Part shown: positions 36,781 to 44,010 of the stretch, one piece after another
Layout: each line of letters begins with the position of its first letter
Numbering within the stretch: position 1 is the stretch's first letter
NCBI RefSeq assembly: GCF_001550155.1
Contig: NZ_LRUF01000024.1
Location: 286,648 to 350,647, forward strand
DNA from: Pseudoalteromonas arabiensis
GTDB lineage: Bacteria; Pseudomonadota; Gammaproteobacteria; Enterobacterales; Alteromonadaceae
Reading direction: 5' to 3'
Length of the DNA: 64,000 nucleotides
The notes under the pieces: generated by a model
Told to the model about the DNA's origin: nothing
Seen by the model: the letters and a program-made list of their open reading frames with translations, nothing else
Database searches by the model: none
Made by a program: the position numbers and the translations under genes

Positions 36781-37074
36781 ATGAAACTATTATCAACTCT
36801 CTTTCTATCAATAGGCTTAACTTTATTGCCCACTTTACCTATTAGCGCAGCTGAAGATAAAGGAGCTGAGCAAGTTAAACAGCAAAAGGTGAATATAAAT
36901 AAAGCCAGTGTTGAGCAACTCACTTTGCTTCCTGGCGTGGGTGAGTCAAAAGCCAAAGCGATTATAGAACACCGAACTCAGCAGGGGCCTTTTAAATCAT
37001 TAGAACAACTCAAAGATGTAAAAGGGATCGGTGAAAAGGTGTTCTCGCAGTTAGAAGGAAAAATTATTCTTTAA
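36781..37074 (+). CDS. comEA: ComEA-type helix-hairpin-helix DNA-binding protein
   Basis: A 97-residue protein with a signal peptide (about 1-23, ending ISA), a charged linker and one helix-hairpin-helix pair: VNINKASVEQLTLLPGVGES, then KAIIEHR and LKDVKGIGEKVFSQLEGK. Proteins of this form bind incoming DNA in the periplasm in naturally competent bacteria (ComEA of Vibrio). The start at 36781 is set by GGAGG; an in-frame ATG at 36760 lies before that site. Whether the cell is competent cannot be told from this gene alone. Confidence 0.88.
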   Translation: MKLLSTLFLSIGLTLLPTLPISAAEDKGAEQVKQQKVNINKASVEQLTLLPGVGESKAKAIIEHRTQQGPFKSLEQLKDVKGIGEKVFSQLEGKIIL

Positions 37075-37083
37075 ATAAGTAAG

Positions 37084-37103
37084 CAGGGCGGTTATTCGCC
37101 CTG
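37084..37103. terminator. Hairpin between comEA and the convergent membrane-protein gene
   Basis: CAGGGCG (37084-37090), loop GTTATT, CGCCCTG (37097-37103), followed by TTT on the + strand and preceded by AAG. The stop codon of the - strand gene (37092-37094) lies in the loop. A short terminator for one or both genes. Confidence 0.65.
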
Positions 37104-37394
37104 TTTAAACTCTTTAATTGCTACTTGTAAATGAGGGAGCGCAAACATGTTTTCTATCGGTGTTGTTATGAGTGGATAGCTCAGACCAGCTAGTAGCAGC
37201 CAAGGCACAAGCGACCAGCCCTGAAAATAAGCTAAACCTAAAAACAGGGGCGCTAAAAAAACAAGTTTACATACCGATAAAATGATCTTCTGTATAGGAC
37301 TTAAATGCGCAAGTGCAAGAGCAATAATTTGCTGACGTTGTCTTACTTTAAACTCTTTTAAAGCAGGAATTTGACTAGAAAAAAAATACAACAT
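37092..37394 (-). CDS. Small membrane protein of unknown function
   Basis: A 100-residue protein that I do not recognise with certainty. It has a basic N-terminal region (about 12-35, KEFKVRQRQQIIALALAHLS), two membrane segments (about 37-58 and 63-78) and a charged tail. It overlaps the dsbB stop by one base (TAATG), so it is translated with dsbB. It may be a membrane accessory of unknown role; similar genes appear to be confined to Alteromonadales, as far as I recall. Confidence 0.7.
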   Translation of the reverse strand: MLYFFSSQIPALKEFKVRQRQQIIALALAHLSPIQKIILSVCKLVFLAPLFLGLAYFQGWSLVPWLLLAGLSYPLITTPIENMFALPHLQVAIKEFKQGE

Positions 37395-37912
37395 TACAAC
37401 GACTTTTTAATTACTAAACGACTCGCTACAACAGCGATAAAAACAAGCGAATAGGCTGCAAAAATAACTTCCATCCACGCAGGCATACTCATTGACGCAA
37501 ATTGCCAATCTATGTTTCCACAATCACCTGTTGCAGCAAAGAAGCTTGGGATCCATTCGTGTAGAGGCATGAAGCTTGGAAAGTTTGGTTCAAATGCACA
37601 GCTAAATGCAAACGGGTCTGTATTGTTTTGCATCGCGATGTGTTCTTTGGCAATAAAGTAGCCCCAAATTGAAGATATTCCCCAAGTAACAAATGCGATA
37701 AGTCTACATAGGGTACTTTGTGGGTTGATTGCGCCGACAATGCCTGCGCCAAGAAGGCCAAGCATAGCAAAACGTTGGTAAATACACATTATGCAGGGCT
37801 CAAGTCCCATATTATATTGAAAGAACAGTGCTGTTATTTCAAACACAAATGCGGTTAAAGCGAGTAAAACCCAAGGTGTTCTTTTGCTTGCTAATTCAGC
37901 TAACCAATTCAT
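37394..37912 (-). CDS. dsbB: Disulfide bond formation protein DsbB
   Basis: DsbB reoxidises DsbA using quinone. The 172-residue protein has four membrane segments, the first periplasmic cysteine pair CIMC (C40, C43) and a second pair in the second periplasmic loop (SCAFEP ... GDCGNIDW). Length and cysteine spacing match the family. Forms a two-gene unit with the downstream small membrane protein. Confidence 0.95.
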   Translation of the reverse strand: MNWLAELASKRTPWVLLALTAFVFEITALFFQYNMGLEPCIMCIYQRFAMLGLLGAGIVGAINPQSTLCRLIAFVTWGISSIWGYFIAKEHIAMQNNTDPFAFSCAFEPNFPSFMPLHEWIPSFFAATGDCGNIDWQFASMSMPAWMEVIFAAYSLVFIAVVASRLVIKKSL

Positions 37913-37996
37913 GAAAAATCCAATTTTGAAGTGTTTTCAAGATTATGCTTAGGGAGTGCCTTAGGTGCAAGTGTCTGCGGTGAATATTCGTAACAA

Positions 37997-38020
37997 AAAA
38001 GGAGCTTGCTAGCTCCTTTT
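37997..38020 (-). terminator. Terminator of pheA
   Basis: On the - strand AAAAGGAGCT, loop AGCA, AGCTCCTTTT followed by TT gives a 10-bp stem with a U tract (forward coordinates 37997-38006 and 38011-38020, T run to 37995). It lies 23 bases after the pheA stop. Confidence 0.9.
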
Positions 38021-38042
38021 GGTGTTACGATTAGTTTTTACG

Positions 38043-39194
38043 TTAAACGCTGACAGCTTGTAAAGACTCGCTTTGGTAGCAGCCTAGAATACGAATATAT
38101 TGGGTGTGCTCTTTCAGCTCTTCGAGTGCTTGCTTGACATGTAAATCATCTAGGTTAGCCTCTAAGTCTACATAAAAAACCTCTTCCCACGGGTTACCGG
38201 GTACAGGACGAGATTCAAGTTTTACAAGGTTTATTTGATGATGCTTAAATACCATTAACGCATCAGCTAATGAACCAGCTTGTTGCTTGGTTGCCATGAT
38301 CAAGCTTGTTTTTGTTGGTATTTGTTTAGAAACCTGTAGTGGTTTACGGGCAACAACGATAAAACGGCTATGATTTTCACTTTGATTAGCCAGGCCTGTT
38401 TTTACAACCTCTAGACCAACATTTTTCCCTGCTTGAGCTGAGCCGATTGCTGCGCTGTTGGGCGTATCTAATGCTGATTGCAGGGCATGGAAAGTTGAAT
38501 CACATGTTTCATGTTGAATATCACCGAGCCCTTGTACAAAACGGCTACATTGGGCGAAAGGTTGCGGGTGAGCATAGATTTTATTTATGTGAGACAGTTC
38601 TGTGTCTGGCAGGGCAAGCAAACAATGCTCAACACTGTGGGTCACTTCACCCACAATAGATACTTGCGCATGTTGTAAGAGATCAAATACCTCATTAATA
38701 CTACCAGAGCTAGTATTTTCAATGGGGAGTAAGCCGAAGTCAGCTTGTCCATTTTCAACGTTCCCTGTAATTTGTTCAAAGCTTGAACAGCCAATTTCTA
38801 TTACCTTTCCTGGACGTCGGCTAAAGTATTTATGGCAAGCCAATTGACTATATGAACCTTGACCACCCAAGTAAGCGACGCGGTGTGTTTCGCTCATTGC
38901 ATCGGGGTTGAGGCTTTTTTGTAGCATCGCTTGTTGGTTAAGTACAGAGTCCTCAAGAATGGTTTGAAATACATTGTTAATGTAATAGGCATCTAAACCA
39001 AGCGACTTTCCGTAACCAATTAGCTTTTCAAGCAACGCTTGTTCACGTGCTTCATCGCGGATTGGTTTATTGTTGGCAATTTTATATTCAACCACGCTGT
39101 GGCTAATACGGCGTCGTTTTGCTAGTAAGACAAGTAAGTCAGAATCTATTTCATTTATATCATGTCTTAATGCATTCAATGTATCAATGCTCAT
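38043..39194 (-). CDS. pheA: Bifunctional chorismate mutase/prephenate dehydratase (P-protein)
   Basis: Converts chorismate to prephenate and then to phenylpyruvate, the committed branch to phenylalanine. The 383-residue protein has an N-terminal AroQ chorismate mutase domain (about 1-90, with DSDLLVLLAKRR), a prephenate dehydratase domain (about 105-285) with LPIENTSSGSINEV, and a C-terminal ACT domain (about 300-375) with the Phe-binding ESRPVPGNPWEEVFYVD stretch. The ATG at 39194 with AGGAAA upstream is used; the longer in-frame start at 39242 would begin inside the attenuator stem. Controlled by the pheL attenuator. Confidence 0.96.
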   Translation of the reverse strand: MSIDTLNALRHDINEIDSDLLVLLAKRRRISHSVVEYKIANNKPIRDEAREQALLEKLIGYGKSLGLDAYYINNVFQTILEDSVLNQQAMLQKSLNPDAMSETHRVAYLGGQGSYSQLACHKYFSRRPGKVIEIGCSSFEQITGNVENGQADFGLLPIENTSSGSINEVFDLLQHAQVSIVGEVTHSVEHCLLALPDTELSHINKIYAHPQPFAQCSRFVQGLGDIQHETCDSTFHALQSALDTPNSAAIGSAQAGKNVGLEVVKTGLANQSENHSRFIVVARKPLQVSKQIPTKTSLIMATKQQAGSLADALMVFKHHQINLVKLESRPVPGNPWEEVFYVDLEANLDDLHVKQALEELKEHTQYIRILGCYQSESLQAVSV

Positions 39195-39230
39195 ATTGGT
39201 TTCCTCATTCCAAAACAGTGCACAAACAAA

Positions 39231-39254
39231 AAAGCCTCCCAAGTGGGAGGCTTT
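39231..39254 (-). terminator. Attenuator terminator of the pheL-pheA leader
   Basis: On the - strand AAAGCCTCCC, loop ACTT, GGGAGGCTTT followed by TTTGTTTG: a perfect 10-bp stem (forward 39231-39240 and 39245-39254) with U tract, placed between pheL and pheA. The upstream segment GGAGGCTT (forward 39287-39294), right behind the pheL stop codon, is complementary to AAGCCTCC of the terminator 5' arm and can form the competing antiterminator. Confidence 0.93.
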
Positions 39255-39295
39255 AGCTATTCGGTGAAATTATCTCGCAAACAGTTAAGCCTCCT

Positions 39296-39349
39296 CTATC
39301 TAAAGAAGCTAAAAAAAGAAAAGTAAGTGCGAGCGTTAATTTGTTTCAT
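39296..39349 (-). CDS. pheL: Phenylalanine operon leader peptide PheL
   Basis: A 17-codon reading frame, MKQINARTYFSFFSFFR, with five Phe codons and one Tyr codon in its last nine codons. It is followed directly by the alternative RNA arms of the attenuator. A ribosome that stalls at the Phe codons leaves the arm at 39287-39294 free to form the antiterminator; one that reaches the stop codon at 39296-39298 covers this arm, so the terminator forms. No Shine-Dalgarno sequence precedes the ATG. Confidence 0.93.
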   Translation of the reverse strand: MKQINARTYFSFFSFFR

Positions 39350-39355
39350 TCAGTT

Positions 39356-39384
39356 AATGTAAGAAGTGTGGTTTATAAAGTCAA
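39356..39384 (-). promoter_or_regulatory. Sigma-70 promoter of pheL-pheA
   Basis: On the - strand TTGACT (forward 39379-39384), a 17-base spacer and TACATT (39356-39361) make a strong -35/-10 pair. Only six bases separate the -10 element from the pheL ATG (39349), so the expected start of transcription is at or next to the A of ATG. Confidence 0.75.
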
Positions 39385-39527
39385 CCGCATATTGTACGTA
39401 ATTTGCAAATCATCGACTAAGTAAGGAAAATTCATTAATCTTCATAAAAAATTTATAAATCTAAAAATGAATCTGGTATATTTGCCTTTGGAGAACAAAT
39501 AATAACAATTATTAATAAGGTAGCCTA

Positions 39528-42500
39528 GTGGTGTATCGACGCCCGCCATCTCGTTTTGGTGTGAATTCGTTAAGTATGAAGTTATCGCTGCTGATTTCTG
39601 CAATTTGTTTGATTGCAGGTATATGTGCAGCCGCTTTGATGCTTAAGTCAGAAGAAAAACAGCTTGTTTTTGAAGAACATGAGCTTTTAAAGCATTCGAG
39701 TGAACGCTTAAGTCGTCAATTCGACCGTTTAATAAAAACAAAAATCAACATTGCAGAGCAAGCAAATAATGTCGTTAGCAGCCAGCTGTTAAATAGTGAG
39801 TCTCATATACTCAGTAAACACAGTGCTGATATTAACTATGCTGTTGATGGTAGTGTTCGCAGCACCTCAGAAGATGGCTTATCCGCTGCCTTTATCCCAG
39901 AAGAAAACTATTCAGAATTCTACAAGCAATTGATCAATGACTCAGAGTCGTTATGGAAAATTGTTTCACCCACGCTTATTCAAGATTTTTTTAACTTTTA
40001 TTTAGTTACAAAAGATAACTTTATTCGTATTGCACCACCTAACTGGGCACTTAATGTGCCTAGCGATTTTGATTTCACAAAAGGTGAAACTTTTAATTAC
40101 GCTCAGAATGTGCTCAACCCGAGTAGAGAAGCGGTGTGGTCAAAAGTGTATTACGACACTATTTGGCATAAATGGGTGGTGAGTGTACTTGTTCCCGTTT
40201 ATCGAGATAATGAATTTTTTGGTGTTACAGGCAGTGATATTGCGCTTGAAACCTTATTGGCTCAACTGCCGATAGGAGATCGTGAGCAACACCTATTAGT
40301 ATTCGATGCAAAAGGGCAGTTACTCGCCCACCCAGATCTAGAAAAGTCAATGCTAGAAGAATATGGTCGAGAAGGTAAAGTGTTACGAACTGAGGATTTT
40401 GTTAACCCTGACTTACAAAAACTCATCGCAGAAACAATTCGCCTAAAATTACCTGAGTCAGCAAATTCATTTGTTCAAAATGACGAAACACACATTATTA
40501 ATATTCGTAAAGTTGAGCATTTAAACTGGTATATCGGAATTTACAAAAAACGTTCTTCCGCATTATCTGCGTTAGAAGAGTTAAAAGTGAAGTTCTTTGG
40601 TTTGTTTATTCTATACGCTATTTTAGTTGCGTTATTGTTGCATCAAGCATTGTATCAACTGGTACTTCGCCGTATCCATTCATTAGTAAATGCGGTCGTA
40701 AGTTTTGGCAAAGGTCAGCTACAAACTGAGTTTCCAAAAGCAAACAAAGATGAAATTGGTACGCTAAATGGCTCTTTTAGAGACATGGCTATTGAAATTA
40801 GAAAGCTGATTGATGGATTAAACCAGCGCATAAGTGAAAAAGAGATAGCAGAGAAAGCTGCAAATAGACTGTCAAAAGCGGTGGCATTCTCTGGAACCGG
40901 TGTGGTTATTACCAATCAAAACTTTGAGATTGAATATGTTAACCCCAAGATGGTTGAAATGACTGGATTTGAAGAACGTCATTTTATGGGGTCATCACTT
41001 TTAAGTATTATTTCGCAGGAAATGGCCATTTTAGTCGATGATATTGATGTTGATCTTCGAAGTCGTAATTATTGGCGTGGTGACACATTACTGCAAGGAA
41101 ATGAACGTCAGTCAGTGTGGGTGTCGCTAAGTATTTCGCCTATTCGTGAAGATGCAGGAGAAATCACCAGCTATGTTGCCTCAGCACAAGATATATCGTT
41201 TGTAAAAGAGAGTCAGCGAAAAATGGAGCAGCTGGCATATTTTGATACGCTCACCGGCCTTGCTAATCGTACATTTTTTAGAATGCAGTTACGCAAGTCG
41301 ATGGCACTTGCAGAGCGTGGTCATTATGCGTTTGCCTTATTCTATTTTGACTTAGATGAATTTAAACGTATTAACGATACACTTGGCCATGATGCGGGCG
41401 ATCAATTATTAGTAGAAGTAGCAAACCGTTTGAAAAAACGTTTGCGCACCGAAGATACCATTGCTCGCCTTGGTGGTGATGAATTCGCGGTCCTATTAAG
41501 TGGTATAGAACACCAAACTCATGCTATGGAAGTGGCTAATACGATTCAAAAGACACTGAATGAGCCAATTAAACTCGGCAATAATGAAGTGATCATTAGT
41601 GGTAGTATAGGCATCACGATGGCGCCTTTTGACAGCCAAGAGGAAGATCAGCTGTTAAAGCATGCAGACCTTGCAATGTATGAAGCAAAAGCCAAAGGCA
41701 GAAACACCTATCACTTTTATAGCCAAGAGCTAAATGCCGCTGCCAATGAACGTTTATTCATCGAAAATGAGCTACGCACAGGCATTCGCGACAAGCAATT
41801 TATTATTTATTATCAGCCACAAGTCGATAGTCGAAATCAACATGTTGTTGGTTACGAAGCGTTGATTAGATGGTTCCACCCAACTGAGGGAATGATCCCT
41901 CCAACAAAGTTTATTCCGATTGCTGAAGCAACAGGGCTTATTGTTGAACTAGGGGCGTGGGTATTACAAGAAGCGTGTGAATTTGCTGCACGGCTAGAAA
42001 GAAAAAATTTAAAGAATAACATTTCAATAAATCTCTCGGCTCGCCAATTTAAAGACGCTAACCTAGTACTTACCTTAGATAAAATCATCAAACAAACAGG
42101 TGTTGAACCCAAACGCTTACATTTAGAGTTAACTGAGAGCATGTTAATGGGGCATGTTGAAGCCGCCATATTACAATTACATCAGTTAAAGGCATTGGGT
42201 GTATCAATCTCTATTGATGATTTTGGGACAGGCTACTCCTCACTCAGCTATTTGAAACGCTTCCCTGTTGATATTTTGAAAGTGGATCGCTCGTTTGTAA
42301 AAGACATTCCTGATGATTCAAATGACATGGAAATTACAGCGGCGATTATTGCGATGGCCCAAAAGCTTAAACTCAATGTGGTAGCAGAGGGTGTTGAGAC
42401 GGTTGAACAGATTGAGTTTTTACAAAACAATAACTGTTATATTGTACAAGGTTACTACTACAGCCCACCAGTTAGCGAGGCTGATTTACCTGCGTTGTTT

Positions 42501-42530
42501 GAGCGTTTAGAACAAACAGATAAAATATAG
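39528..42530 (+). CDS. Membrane sensor with dCACHE, HAMP, PAS, GGDEF and EAL domains
   Basis: A 1000-residue c-di-GMP enzyme. Order: membrane segment (about 18-40), periplasmic dCACHE-type sensor (about 45-340), second membrane segment (about 363-382), HAMP (about 383-435), PAS (about 445-560), GGDEF (about 570-730; intact GGDEF at 649-653 with an RTED I-site five residues before it) and EAL (about 745-995; EALIRW at 777, INLSARQF, LELTESM, DDFGTGYSSL, LKVDRSF, VAEGVET all intact). Both synthesis and breakdown of c-di-GMP are chemically possible. The GTG at 39528 or the adjacent GTG at 39531 is the start. Single gene; the ligand is unknown. Confidence 0.93.
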   Translation: MVYRRPPSRFGVNSLSMKLSLLISAICLIAGICAAALMLKSEEKQLVFEEHELLKHSSERLSRQFDRLIKTKINIAEQANNVVSSQLLNSESHILSKHSADINYAVDGSVRSTSEDGLSAAFIPEENYSEFYKQLINDSESLWKIVSPTLIQDFFNFYLVTKDNFIRIAPPNWALNVPSDFDFTKGETFNYAQNVLNPSREAVWSKVYYDTIWHKWVVSVLVPVYRDNEFFGVTGSDIALETLLAQLPIGDREQHLLVFDAKGQLLAHPDLEKSMLEEYGREGKVLRTEDFVNPDLQKLIAETIRLKLPESANSFVQNDETHIINIRKVEHLNWYIGIYKKRSSALSALEELKVKFFGLFILYAILVALLLHQALYQLVLRRIHSLVNAVVSFGKGQLQTEFPKANKDEIGTLNGSFRDMAIEIRKLIDGLNQRISEKEIAEKAANRLSKAVAFSGTGVVITNQNFEIEYVNPKMVEMTGFEERHFMGSSLLSIISQEMAILVDDIDVDLRSRNYWRGDTLLQGNERQSVWVSLSISPIREDAGEITSYVASAQDISFVKESQRKMEQLAYFDTLTGLANRTFFRMQLRKSMALAERGHYAFALFYFDLDEFKRINDTLGHDAGDQLLVEVANRLKKRLRTEDTIARLGGDEFAVLLSGIEHQTHAMEVANTIQKTLNEPIKLGNNEVIISGSIGITMAPFDSQEEDQLLKHADLAMYEAKAKGRNTYHFYSQELNAAANERLFIENELRTGIRDKQFIIYYQPQVDSRNQHVVGYEALIRWFHPTEGMIPPTKFIPIAEATGLIVELGAWVLQEACEFAARLERKNLKNNISINLSARQFKDANLVLTLDKIIKQTGVEPKRLHLELTESMLMGHVEAAILQLHQLKALGVSISIDDFGTGYSSLSYLKRFPVDILKVDRSFVKDIPDDSNDMEITAAIIAMAQKLKLNVVAEGVETVEQIEFLQNNNCYIVQGYYYSPPVSEADLPALFERLEQTDKI

Positions 42531-42550
42531 TAGCTTATATTTTATCTGTT
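42515..42550. repeat. Long AT-rich hairpin over the stop codon of the GGDEF/EAL gene
   Basis: AACAGATAAAATATA (42515-42529), loop GTAGCT, TATATTTTATCTGTT (42536-42550): a perfect 15-bp stem that includes the last codons and the TAG stop of the gene. No long U tract follows, but the stem itself ends in T-rich sequence; likely a 3'-end hairpin. Confidence 0.7.
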
Positions 42551-42722
42551 CTTCGGTAAATTTAGTTAGGACTTCATCTGGCTGGCGGCTATCTGTGAAG
42601 GGCAGTGTTAAAACTTATCAGGTAAAGCGATTTTGTTATACTCAGTTTTTAGTAACTTTATCTGATATTCAGGAAAATGGGTAAGTTACGCACTGTTAAA
42701 TTGCTAGATATTCAAGGAAAAT

Positions 42723-43067
42723 TTGAGTTTGATTAATCTTTTAAAATTCATAAGCGTTATTTTACAGTGTTTTTTGTTTTTATCGATTTTTAACCTTTTA
42801 TCTAGTTACTATTTAGCTTATGTAGAGCTACCTACAAACGATCCCAAATTAATAGCTAGTCACATTTCATCAGGTGTCGTTATTTCTCTGATTCAAGTTG
42901 TCCCAGCTCTAATTGGCTTATTGCTTAGTATTTGGCTTTTAGATAAAGCTAATACATCTAAGTCATTTAGAAAGTGTTGCAAATATTTGGCCTTCTTATG
43001 GTTACTGTTTTTCCCAATTGGTACATTCTTAGGTGTTAAACAGTTAAAAAGATTTAAGAATACCTAG
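42723..43067 (+). CDS. Hypothetical small membrane protein
   Basis: A 114-residue protein of unknown family. Three membrane segments are visible (about 8-32, 48-70 and 85-105), with a Cys/Lys-rich loop (SFRKCCKY) and a basic end (GVKQLKRFK). The likely start is the TTG at 42723, five bases after AAGGA. It stands alone between long noncoding stretches (192 bases before, 166 after) and is more AT-rich than its neighbours, so it may be a lineage-specific or acquired gene. Confidence 0.55.
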   Translation: MSLINLLKFISVILQCFLFLSIFNLLSSYYLAYVELPTNDPKLIASHISSGVVISLIQVVPALIGLLLSIWLLDKANTSKSFRKCCKYLAFLWLLFFPIGTFLGVKQLKRFKNT

Positions 43068-43224
43068 CAAGGCGTTTTAAAAAGTTGGGCACTGTAATGC
43101 TTTCTCTTTAAAATCTTACTAATTTACTCGGGAATGCTTTAATGCTCTTAATGGCACATTTGCGATGCTAGATTTGATTTGAGCCTGACTAATCTCGTTA
43201 AAGCCTATTCAGATAAAATAAAAA

Positions 43225-43241
43225 GGGGCATTTTTAGCCCC
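43225..43241 (-). terminator. Terminator at the end of the SUI1-like gene
   Basis: On the - strand GGGGC (forward 43237-43241), loop TAAAAAT and GCCCC (43225-43229) followed by TTTTTATTTTATC. The stop codon TAA (43234-43236) lies in the loop. Confidence 0.8.
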
Positions 43242-43563
43242 CTGCAATTTTCACCTTGAACTTAAGGCCTTCAAGAATCGCTTTGAGCTTTTCTCTATCA
43301 TCGCCTTGCACCTCAATAATGCCATCTTTCACAGCACCGCCTTGGCCCATCTTACTTTTAATTGTCTTAGCAAGCCTTTTCAGGTCATGCTCTTGGCTAT
43401 CAATGCCAACCACTAACATGACACCTTTGCCTTTACGGCCTTTTGTTTGTCGTTCAATTCGTAAAAAACCATCTTTAAAGATTTTACCTTGGATTGATTT
43501 TTCCTCTTTAGGCTGTTCAATACGGCCTGTAGCGGTTGAATATACTAGATTATTATCACTCAT
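43234..43563 (-). CDS. yciH: eIF1/SUI1-like translation factor YciH
   Basis: A 109-residue SUI1-domain protein: KIFKDGFLRIERQTKGRKGK, GVMLVVGI, DLKRLAKTIKSKMGQGGAVK, DGIIEVQGDDREKLKAIL. The bacterial homologue YciH affects start-site fidelity of translation initiation in E. coli. The ATG at 43563 (MSDNNLVYSTATGRIE) is the family start; an in-frame ATG at 43605 adds 14 residues without support. Single gene with its own terminator. Confidence 0.93.
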   Translation of the reverse strand: MSDNNLVYSTATGRIEQPKEEKSIQGKIFKDGFLRIERQTKGRKGKGVMLVVGIDSQEHDLKRLAKTIKSKMGQGGAVKDGIIEVQGDDREKLKAILEGLKFKVKIAGG

Positions 43564-43704
43564 TTTAGATCTCACTTTAAATGAAGCTTGTATGCTGTAA
43601 ATCATAACAAATTTCCCTCTAAGTGTTTTAATTTTTGGCTTATTTCTCCTAAGCAGTTATATTTAGATTAGTCTTCGGAGAGATTTGATTAATAGGAGTT
43701 TATT

Positions 43705-44010
43705 ATGAGTTTGACGCGCAGCACCTCTGCTGATGGCGCTATCTTAACCGTACAAATCAAAGGAAAATTTGATTTTAATCTGGTTCAATCTTTTCGTCAG
43801 GCTTACGCTGACCTAAATGATAATATCAATAAAGTGGTTATTGATCTGAGAGAAACAGATTATATGGATAGCTCGGCACTTGGTATGCTTCTTAATATGA
43901 AGAAAAACCTTACCGGTAAAGTGGATAATATCCAAATTAGTAATTGCCAACCACAGCTAAAGAAAATCCTGCAAATCTCTCGTTTTGATAAAAAGTTTGA
44001 TATTGATTGA
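43705..44010 (+). CDS. STAS-domain anti-sigma factor antagonist
   Basis: A 101-residue single STAS domain with the phosphorylatable Ser in YMDSSALGMLL (S56/S57) and the usual beta-alpha pattern. Such proteins bind and sequester an anti-sigma factor or other partner when dephosphorylated. It overlaps by one base the following REC-PP2C-HATPase gene (TGATG), so the two are almost certainly partners, comparable to HsbA-HsbR of Pseudomonas aeruginosa. Confidence 0.9.
   Translation: MSLTRSTSADGAILTVQIKGKFDFNLVQSFRQAYADLNDNINKVVIDLRETDYMDSSALGMLLNMKKNLTGKVDNIQISNCQPQLKKILQISRFDKKFDID

Noticed and set aside
42531-42722. Possible small RNA or promoter in the gap after the GGDEF/EAL gene (TTGTTATACT near 42634)
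   Set aside because: A -10-like sequence is present but no matching -35 or terminator defines a transcript.
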